In this document: positions 35,729 to 48,600 of the stretch, piece after piece
How positions within the stretch are numbered: position 1 is the first letter of the stretch
Layout of the letters: every line of letters starts with the position of its first letter
DNA from: Solea solea
Lineage: Eukaryota; Chordata; Actinopteri; Pleuronectiformes; Soleidae
DNA: 64,000 bases
Assembly (NCBI RefSeq): GCF_958295425.1
Contig: NC_081153.1
Location: 4,778,028-4,842,027 of the forward strand
Direction of reading: 5' to 3'
Program-made: the position numbers and the translations under genes
The notes under the pieces: model-generated
Database searches by the model: none
Told to the model about the DNA's origin: nothing
What the model saw: the letters and a program-made list of their open reading frames with translations, nothing else

Positions 35729-38700
35729 GATGAGTGAGTTCCCCTCTGCTGCTGTTGTTCTGTGTGAGAGCTCAGGCTCACGACAGCATTACAGGTGGGT
35801 AATACAGGTTGGCGTCTTTCAGGTTTATCCAAGTCAATAAATGAAAAGATTCAGGCGTCTTTCACGCCATCAAAACACTGACATTTGTCCTTAAGACAGA
35901 CGTGGACAGCTGAGTTCTGTCCTGATGCTGTGTCACTTATGGATTGTGGGTTTATGCAGAGGTCTGTCTGATGTGACTATGTTCTTATATGTTCTCACAC
36001 GTTCTTATAACCAGACCTGGTGTTCAATACCAACAACCATAATAATTATGATAAGACACAAACTAGGTGCCTTTCAAGGCTCCCTCCCTGGACACCTTGT
36101 CCTAGGTGTCCAGACTCCCTGTTCAGACGTCAGACTTATTCTCTTGTTGTTCTGAGCTGTCTTCAATCAAATGTTTCATCTCCTGAGATTACACTGCAGT
36201 GTAATCTCCACAAACCACATTGCTCTGTTTCTGCCTCAGAGGAAACCTTGCAACAGGGTCACGTGAAACATCTTCCACGTAACTCAAGCAGGTCCAGCTC
36301 ATGGTGTCAAACTTAGAAAACAGTCGATCCAACAGTCAAAGGTCCGGACTCACAGCGTCACACGTGCCGTTGGGGTCGACGCGTCTGAAGCCGCAGCAGT
36401 TGATGCTCTTCTCCACGTCCCTCCGCGTGCTCTCAGAGTTGTTCCAGCCGACCTCCAGCAGGTGGTCCTGCAGCACAGGGGGGGGGGTGTGGGTGTGGGT
36501 GTGTCTCAATGCTGTCATCAAGTGTTCATCATAGATAATCATTTTAATGAAACAAAGCACAGACGGTGGAGGAGCGGTGGTGTTATCATCCACATTTAGT
36601 AAATGCTTTTCACTACATTATATGATGTTTTTCAGTAGCATTAGAAAAGCGTGCACTATTTGTGGTTGTCAGGGGAAAACACAGTACCCACAATGCATTT
36701 CCACTTCATTACTGACACCGACGGTAATGGAACGCTGATGTATTTGTGTTGTGTGACTCTTCACATTAACTTCTTCAAATGTGAATGTGATTTCTGTTCA
36801 AGGCCATCGAGGCAGGGGTCTGAAGAAGAGGGGAAACACAAACTAACACTAAATGTAGTCAATACTAAAGTCAAAGTAAGCATTTACAAACGGTAAAATC
36901 TAGAAAATCTGCTCTAAAAAAACACATTCAAAGTAACTCACTTTAAAAACAAAAAGTCAAAACTAAATAAAAACTACAACTAATGAAAAAACCAAATCTC
37001 TCTCTCCGTTTTAACTAAACAATAAACTAAATGAACTAAATCATGAGTGTGTGATTTTTTTTCATTTCTTTTGCCGCAGTCACTTCCTCTCATCCTGTCT
37101 CGCCCTCTTTTTAGTGTTTTTTCCCGACACAAAGCCTCGAATGCCTTTGAGTAACTCCAAGAAACGTCAACACGTGTGATCTGCAAACAAGAACAGACAC
37201 ACACACACACACACACACACACACCTCCCCCTCCCCTCACCCTCCTTCTGTTAACTGTTTCTTGTACATGTGGTGTCTGAGGAGCAGCTTTACAAAAACA
37301 GATCTCACGCTGTGGAAGAGATGAAATACTATAGTCTCGGTTAGTTTTGGTCTCGACGACAACAATAGAAGTAAATAAATAAATAAATAAAGATATAAAG
37401 TCTTTGGAATGGATTGGCCCTCGTTTGAAGAGGATTAAGACTGTGGTGCATTTCTGTTTTCTTTGTCTGGCTCAAAGTAAATACACTGTCAGAGCAGTAA
37501 AGTGGTGCTTGACTGTGTGATTGTGATGTTATCAGGGGGAGTGAGTCTTTGTTTTCCTCTTACCTGTTGTTCTTTGTTAATGGTCAAACAGGCGCTGGAA
37601 ACAGCAAACTGTACGATAAACACCATGAAGAGGACGATCATGTACTGAGCGGCACCGTCAAGGATCATTATTATTATTATTATCATTATTATTATACATT
37701 ATTATCATGCATTACATTGTACATGATACCCGTCGTGCACACAGTCACGCTCACAGCCTGTGCTGCTGCACTGAAGAGTGAAACACGATGCTGCTCTGGA
37801 GCTCACTGCACATGCATATATGAATAGAAAATGGTTTTTCCAAAACAAGTTCATTAATGGATTAAAAGTAGCCTCGTGACTTCCACTGATGTTGTGTGGA
37901 GGTCAGCGCTTCTATAAACTCAGAGAAATTAGAGTTTCAGGTCCAATCACAGAAACGTTCTGCCCGTATAGACTCTTCTACAAAGTCTTCCTGAGTGATT
38001 GGACGATTGACTCTATACTGACTGTATACGTGGACAACGATGGACGGAATGAACGTAAAGTACGGACGAAAGGCTCCGTCCGCCTCTGTCTTTAGCGTGG
38101 AGTATAAACACGGCCTTTAGCCCTCTCGGAGTGACCAGCGGTGTCACGTTCAGTTTTACTCGGCTCAGCCGTGATACTCTTATGATGCTTTTATGACACT
38201 TTTCTATTATGCAGTTCTAGCACGGCTCGGCTCGGCTCGACTCATTTTTTTTTGGCGTTTCCACTGGCGATGGAACCTGCTCTGGCGAGGTTCCAAGGGA
38301 GCTGGGTCGATACTAAAAATGTCAAATCAAACTGAACAATGTCGAACTGTAAATTGGTTAAAAATCCTGAAGACATGCGTTAATCTCCAACATTTAATGT
38401 CTAAAATATCAACATTTAACAGAGGAGTCTGCTGAAAGCCAGCGATCGTGAGCTGATTCACGACCGCGTTCAGCTGTATTTCAGTTCAGCGACTGTGTCA
38501 GACTGAGAGTCTGGGCTCCGGTCATGCAGGAAGTACTGAACTAAGGTTTTACGTTAACTGATTCTAATGATTCACTACATCGTCACGACTTTGTGTCCCA
38601 TATAAAACGAAGAGCCTGCCCGTCTGGAAGCGGTACAGTATAGTCATGGAAAACGACGTGTCCGATACCAAGCCGAGTGGAGTCCGAACGTAGCCAAAGG

Positions 38701-40073
38701 ATACGAAGAAGAGCAGGACCTGGTGGTGCTTCATGGCCCCGATGAGACCGGCCAGAGCCACAAAGAAGAGGAAGACCCCCACGCCGATCACGCCTCCTAC
38801 CACCTGGAAACTGGAGACCAGACCGAACCACTTCCCCCACGCAGCGATGCCGATCATCAGCAGACTCACCATCTGCAGGACAGATATGAAAACATCCACA
38901 ACAAATGAGTTGACACAGGCCTATCAGTGCCACATGACTCTCCTGTCGTAGATCTCCTGTCGCCTGATGACGTTCTCGTGCTGCACACAGGAAGTGATTT
39001 GTTTAACGGTGACACAGAGGGAGGCAACAGGAGCTTTAATTTGTCATAAGTGAAACCATCACAGTCTGTTATTGACAGAAAGGTTCATTTAGACTAAATA
39101 TTTAGTATTATAGTATCTTATTCTACTATAAACACAAATAAATACCTTAAAGTTTCTTAATAAAATGTGTTTTTGTGTTTGTAAAATGGACAAACAGATG
39201 AAAATGTTTGCTATAAATTAGGGACAAAGGGACAGACAAAGATCTGGTGTAAAGACACTTTGTCTCTCCAATCTACAAGTTGTGTCTTATGTATATTTTA
39301 AGTACAAATAATGTATGAACTAAATATTAAATACAAGACATGGGTTATGAAAAGAACAAAAATGTGCAATCGACCAAATACCAAAGATTTAATCATCATT
39401 GTATCGTTGTTTCACTGACTGGATTATCTTCTCATGTTTGGTCCAGAAAATTACAGAATATGTTTTTTAAAAAAAACAAACGCTTGTTTTAAAATATTTA
39501 AAAAAGCATCTTGTTTTGTCCACAAACCTGAATTTTGATAAGTTTTTGATTTGATTTGATTGAATTGAGCGTAACTGATTAATGTAGTAATCGATTAATA
39601 ACCAGTTATTAAAATAATCATTGCAGCTCTAGTAAAAATTGGTCCCTTTTTGTATTCTGTATTGGTTAAATGACAAAAAATTAGGATTAAATAAAATGAA
39701 AATTAGTACAATTTGTAGGCTACATATGACGTCATGGACACATCATCAAACAGGTGTTTGTGTCCCCACAGCAGCTGCAGCAGCAGAGGGACAGGTGGGA
39801 CACGGTGTCCACGTGGTGAGACCAGTGAAGGTCAGAGGTCACAAACAGTCAAACTGAGCTCAGGCTAAAACAATAAAAATATTGTTGAATAATTGAATAA
39901 TTGATCAGGCGGTTTTCTGACCTGTGATCTCACATTTCTCTCCTCACTGTTATTATTATTATTATAAATAATAAAACATCACCGAGGCTGCGGATGTGAT
40001 AAATACTCACAATGTAGAGGATGTTGAGTGCGCACAGGGAGTGTTTGGAGCAGGTGAATCCAGCGCAGCCCAT
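34285..40073 (-). CDS. tspan13: Tetraspanin-13
   Basis: Four-pass membrane scaffold protein of the tetraspanin family. Exons on the minus strand: 40011-40073, 38705-38872, 37564-37644, 36354-36467, 35075-35185, 34285-34359; 203 residues (human 204). Start [22 protein letters not shown]1-TM2 in [18 protein letters not shown] and [29 protein letters not shown] loop; TM3 [20 protein letters not shown]; large extracellular loop with LLEVGWNN, the C128-C129-G130 motif and CLPC; TM4 [20 protein letters not shown]; tail [17 protein letters not shown]. Cysteines near the N-terminus could be palmitoylated. Two inverted-repeat elements sit in its introns. Identification rests on near-collinear match to TSPAN13 and on synteny. 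Confidence 0.95.
35691..35725. repeat. (TG)n microsatellite in tspan13 intron
   Basis: Uninterrupted TG dinucleotides ending GCGTGTG. Confidence 0.9.
36905..37005. mobile_element. Fragment of the CCAAGGTTATTATAGT family
   Basis: CTCACTTTAAAAACAAAAAG, AACTAAATAAAAACTACAAC, AATGAAAAAACCAAA match the right end of the full copy at 53.7-54.3 kb. Confidence 0.55.
38185..38600. mobile_element. TTTCCACTACATGGTCCC-family element, copy 2
   Basis: GCACGGCTCGGCTCGGCTCGA, GCGTTTCCACTGGCGATGG and the inner blocks of the 33.6-kb copy. It ends about 100 bp from tspan13 exon 2, inside intron 2. Confidence 0.6.
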
Positions 40074-40330
40074 CTTTGAACAGCTGTGAGGAGAGACTCG
40101 ACTGTAAAAACACGCGTTACTCGGATTAATTAGTCCGGATTAGGAGATTAAATCGAAACTAAACGGATTTTTTTAAAAAGGGAAAAAAATAATAATTCCG
40201 GATAGCATGAGGTGGTGGTGCAGCAGCTGCAGGTCTAACCTGAGAGAAAGAGAGTGGGAGGGAGAGAGAAAGAGAGAGAGAGCGGACAATGACGCCGGAG
40301 TCAAGAGGAAGTGAGGGAGTGCACCTTCAA
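40074..40330 (-). promoter_or_regulatory. tspan13 5' flank, GA-rich
   Basis: Directly upstream of the tspan13 ATG. Contains a GAGAGAGAAAGAGAGAGAG run near 40243-40282 and no clear TATA box. Promoter role is inferred from position. Confidence 0.4.
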
Positions 40331-40434
40331 AGTAAAAGCACGCCACTCACTGAACTGAGGCAGTGGTTCAATTTACAGGGCCGGTCCTAGGCATTTTGGT
40401 GCCTTATAGGCATGATTGGAATTTTAGTGGCTAT

Positions 40435-40700
40435 AAGGTTATTATAGTGAAGAGAAACTAACAAAATAACGAAAACTAAAATTGAATTTGTTTTTCTTAA
40501 TGTTCCATACACCACAGCGGTTTCTAGAAACTCAATTTTAAGTTACTCCTCAGACAAAAAAGACTTAAAAAAATCCTGAAAACATGCGTGATTCGCCAAC
40601 ATTTAGCACGGAAACGTCTAAAATCTTAATATCTAACAGCGGAGTCTGATGTATTTAGCGACAGCACTGTTGAAAGCCGGTGATCGTGAGCAGCAACGAG
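40435..40700. mobile_element. Two short element fragments
   Basis: AAGGTTATTATAGTG plus ACGAAAACTAAAATTGAA (40435-40490) belongs to the CCAAGGTTATTATAGT family. From 40560 the sequence AAAATCCTGAAAACATGCG plus CAACATTTAGC belongs to the TTTCCACTACATGGTCCC family. Confidence 0.55.
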
Positions 40701-41585
40701 GCAAGCTAAAATGAAAAAATACTCTACATAGTAAATATAGAAAATGGTAAAATAAACAAATTTGACACATTTGGACTCCCATACACTGTCTCTTTTATTA
40801 TTTTTTTATGTCTTAACTATTATTGTATTGTATATTGTGCATGTCCACTTAAGTAACACGCCAGTTGGTGGATTATTATTCATATATATATTATAATTTT
40901 TTCTTTGTGGTCATACGGCACTCCTGCCGTGGGGACAGCCTGTGTAGCCTACGCCTATAACTGGCTGAAAGCATTCGTTCAATATAGTCTACATTTCACC
41001 TTTATCTCTTGCGTTAACTTGAAATAAATCATTTAAAAAAAGTAAATAAGTGCAATATATTATGAAAAAAGGATGGGTCGCCCCAAATTAATTTTTTTAT
41101 TTTCAAATAAAAGAGGCAAACTGTGGATGTGTGTCTACCATTGTCCAGGTTTGCTTTGGTGTCATGACAACAGTTATTTTTCCTACAATATGATGAGAAT
41201 ATAAAGGAAAGCTGCATTTTTTGATGGATGAATCATGGCTTCAAATCGCCTGAATTTCCATGCTTTTATTTTGAAATATGACGTTAAATCCCTCGGTGCA
41301 GTCACTTATTCTGACTTGACACCTGTTTCAGGATATGACTCAGTAGGACTTGAGTGGGACGGACTCCAGGCTTCCAGTCTGCTCACTGGCTCCAAAAACG
41401 TCCTGTTATTCCTTATGAAAATAAAAAACACAAAGAGTCACAATCAGTGGAGCTGTGGTCAGTGTCACGTGACCTCTCTCTCTGTGAGAGAGGGTTTAAT
41501 TAGTGGTGGTTCCTTTTTCCTGTCTGTCTTTCTTATGTTACACTCACACTTCATTCATGATTTATCAGCACTGGCTTTTCTGGGA

Positions 41586-41620
<35 letters not shown>

Positions 41621-41788
41621 TAATGCATTCCCTAGCCCCTTAACCTAACCTCAACCCTTAACCTTAACCCTGACTTCAAACTTTTTCTAACCCTACCCTC
41701 AAAAAGCCCTTTAAAGTTGTGTGGCCCAAACAAAATGTCCCCACAAGGTTGGTTTTTATGGAACTCGCTAAGATATAACTACAAGTGT

Positions 41789-41819
<31 letters not shown>

Positions 41820-42440
41820 CAACCAGCCTCAGTGACACAGTTTCCCTACTGTTCTTTTTTTGCCATTTTAACGTAATGACTTTATTCCTGCTGTGTGTTG
41901 GGATAATCTTTCATACTAACTTGAAGTAAATTATTTATATATACTAGCCTGCCACTTTATTAGGTACACATGACACCAGGAGTACCACAGAGATTGAGAT
42001 CGTGATTGAAGTGGAGGAGATGAGTGTGTGTGATAATGCCTCATAACTGCTTAAGTAACTACAACATTTGCTACTTAAATATTTAAATAACATGATTGTT
42101 ATCTAAGTAATAATTATGATGTGGTTCCTTTGTTTTGCTTGAGCCCCTGACCCCTGAAATGTCTGTTTACACCACTGTAAGTCATTATCTCGGACTCCAG
42201 GGCTGCAGGATCCAGATCAAATCTATATTAGTATTTAATATCATGTTTCAATCATACTTATTAAGTGGCGCTGTTATCCACTGCCTTAGAGAACACCAAC
42301 GCACGTTATTTATATTTAATGGACAGAGGGGGGAACAAAGAAGAGTAATAAACACATACAGTATAAAAGCTGTTTATTCATAGTTAATACTGGAGTTTGT
42401 AAATGTACGTGCACTACAACATGCACATATAGTGCAGAGG
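40701..42440. other. tspan13-bzw2 spacer, no gene recognised
   Basis: (CA)n at 41587-41620 and 41789-41818, a TAACCC-family repeat at 41640-41750, and a CACTTTATTAGGTACAC element end near 41955. No exon seen. Confidence 0.6.
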
Positions 42441-42645
42441 TCATGCAGGTGGACGTTTGTTTAGATGGAATATGTGCTGAAGTGGATCAGAATCAGGATT
42501 ACTGTATTGATCCCTGGTGTGAAAATGCTTGAATGGACAACTGACTTTGGTTTAAGGGGTTTGAAAAACACAGAAAAATAAATACATGTTAACTCAGAGA
42601 ATTCATATTTTTTAATTATAACAGAATAAACTCTGCTGCTCCTCC

Positions 42646-45600
42646 TTAATCCACCTCCTCCCCTGAGTCTGATTCTGTGGACAAAAATAAAAGAAAACAG
42701 TATTAGTTGCTCCACCTGCTGGTAAAACTGACAATTACAACTTGTGCACATCACTCAGTACAGTATATATTCATTTGGAGAAGAAATTATAATTATTGTG
42801 ATCATTACTATCAATTTGTAGGCAGAGTTATATAATGAAATGGATGTAATAATTATATGTTTAAAACCCTTTAACTGAAATGTAAGAAATGCTGTCAGTA
42901 TATAAGATATAAGAATACATTAAAAGTGTTAAATTAAATATCTAAATAAATAATTTGTATAGATTGTTTTCTTTAATTAATAAAGGTAAGGAGATATTGA
43001 ATTAAAATCTCACCTTAGTGCATTAAAGAAACATTTTGTAGTTATTATGTACTTGCTTTAATGTTTCCAGTTTTTGACAAAACACAAATGTGTTATATGA
43101 GAATGGGGAAGTAATTATGTTCTTGCCTTCTTCAGCGTTCTGAAGCCACTCAACAAACTTCTTCATCTGCTCTAAGAAGACGCTCTTCCCTTTGGCAGCA
43201 TGGCCGTCTTTGTACCATTTCAAGATGGCCTCCTCACTCAGGACGTCAGCTGAATTAAATAATAAATTAAATTAAAACTGTAATTCATTGACAGCAAAGA
43301 CAATAAACAATAAAGCCACTTGAACCATCTTGAAATTTTACTGGGCATCAGAAACACAAGGGGAATGAGATAAATATACATGAGCATTAAAAACATGTAT
43401 ATATTTATACATGTACATGTATATATTCAAGGCTAAAACACTATTTATAACTTGGAAACTGACAGTTTACAGAAAGATCTTGAAATAATAAATATAAAAG
43501 ATATACATAAACAAATAAAGACCTCTTTTAGCAGAAATTTTAATATATTTTTTCCTCCAGTTTTATATTTGAAATTCCTATGTGGTCCGAAGAACCAGTT
43601 CTCAATTAAATGTGTGTGATAAAGCCTCAAAAGTTGTAATTTGTGTGAGAAAGGTGTACTTTTCTTTAGACACTAAACATTTGTATTGCTATTATTATAC
43701 AAAATTGTTTTGGTTATTGTTAGTTATATAGTTAGAGATTACTGTTATTATCATATATATTGATTTGACTTAGCCTTTTCCTCTTTTTCCTGTTAATATT
43801 CAAGATAAAATAAACAAATGTGGCAGGGTAAAAAGGTAACAAATGACAATCGAGATGACATGAAATGGAAAACTGAATTGAAGTATTGTAGATGATGAAA
43901 ATGAGTGTGAGACGCTGACCTTTGTAGAAGAGCACCACGATCTTACAGAAGGACTTCATGAACTGGATGTTGTCGTAGCAGAAGTCCTGGATCTTCAGTA
44001 GCAACACCAGCTCAGACTGACCCTGAGTGCTGAACACGGCCAGCAGAGGAGCATAGTGCTGACAGAGAGAGGGAAAGAGATGCTTATACTAATATATCAC
44101 TCGTTTGATTATTTACACTAGTGATTTCAATACTGTGAACAACAAACCAAAATGGCTGCTTTGGCAAAAGGCCCACTGTGAGTGGCGGTAGTGGTGTAGT
44201 GGGTAGTGGGTGACCTACTTTGAGGTGTTTGAGTGCCTGTTCTGTGACCAACTCCTCCTTTTTGTTCCACTCCACGGCGTTCATGAGGCACGTCCACAAC
44301 AAGCCAATCACAGCATGCTCCTGCAGCTGGTTCCTCTTCATTTCCTCCTTCACATATAGCACTATCTGAAACACACGCAAACTTTGTTTCTGTATCTTAG
44401 TGAGAACACATCATAGACATAATGCATTCCCTTAGCCGCCCTTACCCAAACCATACCCATCTCAACTAAGTGCCTAACCCTAACCCCTTACCCTAAAGCC
44501 CATGGTATACTTTGCATATCACAGACCCTAATATACTTGTGTGTCAGGGTCCTGTGGTATCCCACCCCACCATCAGGTGGTGGTACAAGTCTGGAAGCAG
44601 GGAATAGGACACATTCCTACCCTACCAAAGAAGAAGAGAACAATGCTACAGCTCCCTCAGGCATGTGGGGTTCAAGCGGCTCACAGCTGAGGCCCGTTGG
44701 CAGGGGAGTCGGCTGGGGTGTCAGCCAGTTCGAGGGTCACCAGTTTGAGGCTCGTATGGCTGTCCTTGACAACTACTTCTTCTGTTGTCAAAATGTCCAT
44801 GTGTACCCAAAGCTCTCTGTGCACACACTTCCAAAATCTCTTTGGGTTAGGGTTAGGGTGTGTGTGGGAGTACACCAGGGCCTTTAGCCCTTACCCAAAC
44901 CTTACCCATCACAACTAAGTGCCCAACCCTAACCCTTACCCTAACCTAAACTTAATACTAACACTAACCCTAAAACCTGTCAAGTTTTAATCCTCAAAAA
45001 GCCCTTCAAAGTTGTGAGGACCAGACAAAATGCCCCCCCCCCCCACAAGGTCTACCTCTTTGATAGGACACTGCTGGGACAGGCGTTCCTGCAGTTCTCT
45101 CTGCAGCTCTTTACGTGTTCCCAGGCTCTGTTGCACATGCAGGAAGTCTGATAGCTCCTTGAGCCCGGCGTCGTTGAAGTACTTGGAGAAATGCTCCACA
45201 TTCTGCTTATTGGCGGGAAACAGCTCCTGGAGTCAACACGGGTGAAAAATAACAACAATAACGAACAAAGTAAAATCAATTGCTTTGGAAATGGCCAAAT
45301 TATATAGTGTATGGTGAAGTCACACGTGTAGCATGGAGATGTTTGATAGGCGCCTCATTCTGCTGACTGAACATCGTGTTGTGCAGCCAGACCCATATTT
45401 AGAAACACCGCACATAAGTGTTGACAGGTGAACACAATAGCCATGGAAACTCTCCTTTGCCCTGCAGTCCTGTCATTCTAGAACAAAGGTTCTCATTTAT
45501 TTTTCCCAGGCAAGATAAAAACTTAACTTTCCAGGGACCCCCTCATGTATTTCCCTTGAAATAATTTGACTATAAAGTCTTAGTTTAGAGTGTAATCTAT

Positions 45601-48600
45601 GAAAAACGTCAGACAACTGTAATCTCAAGCATAAAAAAGTATTTCATGATGATTTTATAACTGGTGAATTCTGAGTAATTACTAAAACACTGTGAATACC
45701 TAGCCACGAGTCAAATGGCCAAGTTATCGTACATTTGGCCTTTTTTTATCGTACATCTGGCAACACTGGTGGAGAGCCTATCTTGTTTTTCTTACCAGGA
45801 GTCTTTTATTCAGATTTGCCTTCCTCAGTGACGAGGTCACAGAATTGGCATCTTTCTCTGCTATCCATGCTTTGAACATCTTCACAGCAAACGATGCAGA
45901 GATCCCTGAGTAATGTCCAAGCAAAACAAAACACAACAAAAAAGGATATATTTATTTATTTTAAACTGGTATAAATCTGTAAAGATGCAGAAGTGTTGAG
46001 TTTGTCGGCACCGGAACAGAAGAAAGTTTCTTGATGATTTCTGTTAGTCCCTGGTCTACTTACCTTTTCCCTCCCTTGTGTATCTGTCCATCAAGGTGTG
46101 TCCTGGTCCCCTAATTACCTGAGTCTTGTTCATTTCCACCTGCTTGTGTTTTAAGTCTCCCTTGCTCCGAGTGCTCAAGGCCAGTTTGTTTACTTCCACT
46201 ATGTCCATTGGTCTTGCCTTTTGTCAGTTTGTCTCCAAGTTAACTGTTGTCAAATTGTCCAGTGCCATTTGTTTGTCTTTGAGCAGGATTCTTTTTTGTT
46301 TGATGTAGTGATCATTGTGAAAACAATCTGGTCAAATAAAACCAAAATGATCTGGATTTTACTACTTGTAGATAGTGTTGTAGCACTCGAGATCGGTCTT
46401 GGTCTCGAGACCACTTGTCTCGGTCTGGGACAAAGCGGACTCAACTTTTATTTTAAGACCGGTCAAGACCACAACTGTGGGGATATCAATATATTGCTTC
46501 GGGTACAAACCAATAACTTGACTGATTTATCATTTGAAATTTTTGTCACCGTTAACGGCTGTCACTCCTCCCGCCCCCTTTCACATGCCCCCCACAAAAG
46601 TGCATGTGAGTGACAGGAGAAGAGGCCGTGAGAAGATGTCAGCCAACTCATCTATAATAAAATGTGGTTACCTGAACCACAAAGACTTTTTGTGCATAAA
46701 TACCTCCAAAAGAAAACACAGCGCAACGTGTAAATTCTGCAAAGCAACACTAACGGAGACGGCTGGGACCACGTCCAACTTTTACTGCCTCGGTCTTGGT
46801 CTTGTCTCGGTCTCGACCCCTCAAAGTCTAGGTCTTGTCTTGTCTTGGTCTCGATACACTGTGGTCTTGGTCTCCACTTGGTCTTGACCACAACACTACT
46901 GCACCCTATAACTCTTTATTGCAAGGAGCGATATTGACCAAATTCACAGTATATGCACCTGGTTTCCTCTACTGCTCATACTGAAAAGACAGAGATCGTA
47001 AGCCCTAACAATCTAGAGTTATAGGGTGCACCCAGTAAAATCCGTAAAATCCAGTCCTCTAATAACGTCTTCGACAGCAAAGGTTGCGGCCTCTTGTGTA
47101 CCTTCTTTGACCACATTTTCACTGAAGAGACTGGTGATGATGGGCGGCGGGAGCGCGTTGTTGGCCAGCAGAATACCGGTCAGGACGGCCAGCTTTGTCT
47201 GCTCCGACTCACTGAAGCCTTTCAGGAAGAGCAGCAGCTGCGCGACAACAGACGGCACACAGTGACGCTTCATGATACGACGGGCATGAACACACACACA
47301 CACTAAACAAATTTAAATATAAAGAAATACATTATTTACAGTCAACAGAAATAACACACGTCATACTTGCAATGCAATTCTCGAGCACCACAATTTGTTG
47401 TTGTTGAGCACATGTTCTAGTTGTATAGCTGAGAACATCGGTTTAACCACACCCACTTCTTTGTCTTCATTTGTTTGTCTTGACTTTGGCTTGTTGGTTG
47501 AGTTTTGTGGCTCAAAAGACATTCTTGCACATTTTCTACAGCTTAATAGACATTGGTTAAATCTTTGATGTCTTATCTTTGTCTTATCTTTGTAATCTTT
47601 GGAAAACCATTTGTCTCATTTGCATCATTTGCCACAGTCTTGTAAAGAATCCTAACTTTTGTTGTTGCTTTTCAGTGACCCACATTAAACTGAAGGCATT
47701 ACCTTTTTGATTTCCTCCTCAAAGGCCTTCTCCAAATACTTGTATCGTCTGATGAGCTTATTGAAAACCTGTGATCACAAAGTAGACAAAGCTGAATATT
47801 TGATTTGAACAGAACCCCCTGCTGATTGGCAAACTCACCTGAGCATATCGTTGAAGAGCGACATGGCTTTCCTCTGTGGTGAACACACAGTACGCCGTCA
47901 CCTTGGTCTTGTCACCTTCATCAATTCGTGTCCCTCCAGGAGCTGATGACGAGAACAAGTTAAACAAACAGGACATTTTAAGGTTGGACTTTATTGTTTG
48001 TTATTATAAACAGATTATAAACAGTGGTGTCTCCACCTAATGGTCATTCAGCAGAAGGCAGGTTTCAAGCACTTCTGCATTAGTTTCAAACTTTTTACTC
48101 GCCCCAAACATCTCTTCTTGAATTTGTGACGTTTTCAGTGAGCGTCAATGCAGACAGGTACATTAACTCACCGAGCATGCTCCCTGCGATGAGGATGTCA
48201 AACAGAGTTTCAGCATAGCGCCTGTAGTCCAGTCGCGACCCTGTCGTATCTAGAAACTTGGCGACAGCATCCAGGTCTCCGCCGGCCTCATTAAGCCCTG
48301 CAACAATCGAGTCTCGAAACACTGCCGGCTCAAACTTCTCCTTCTCATCTAGGACACAGGATCACATGATCAGTGGAAAACTTAAAAACAGAAACTTTAC
48401 ATTATTGTTTTCATTCATTTTAAACTCTCTTATTAACAGTATGTGTCAGATTTGTTATACAACCATGTGCTGTGTGCGTTATAATCACCACGAGTATATT
48501 TAGACCTTTGTCCAACACAGAACAATGGAAACTAATCCAAGTTACTTAGACTTCTAATTATGTATTAATTCAATCTTTGTCACGACCCCTGGATTATCCA

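Noticed and set aside
38564..38933. A longer tspan13 exon continuing past the LLFF codons
   Set aside because: The family needs YMIVLF next, which is supplied by exon 37564-37644 after a GTATCC donor; the extra codons are intronic and repeat-derived.
44660..44760. A tRNA gene from the GTTCGAGGGTC box
   Set aside because: No matching box A at the right distance and no cloverleaf; at most a SINE relic.
44843..44858. TTAGGGTTAGGG as an interstitial telomere
   Set aside because: Only two units, and part of a dispersed TAACCC-type repeat.
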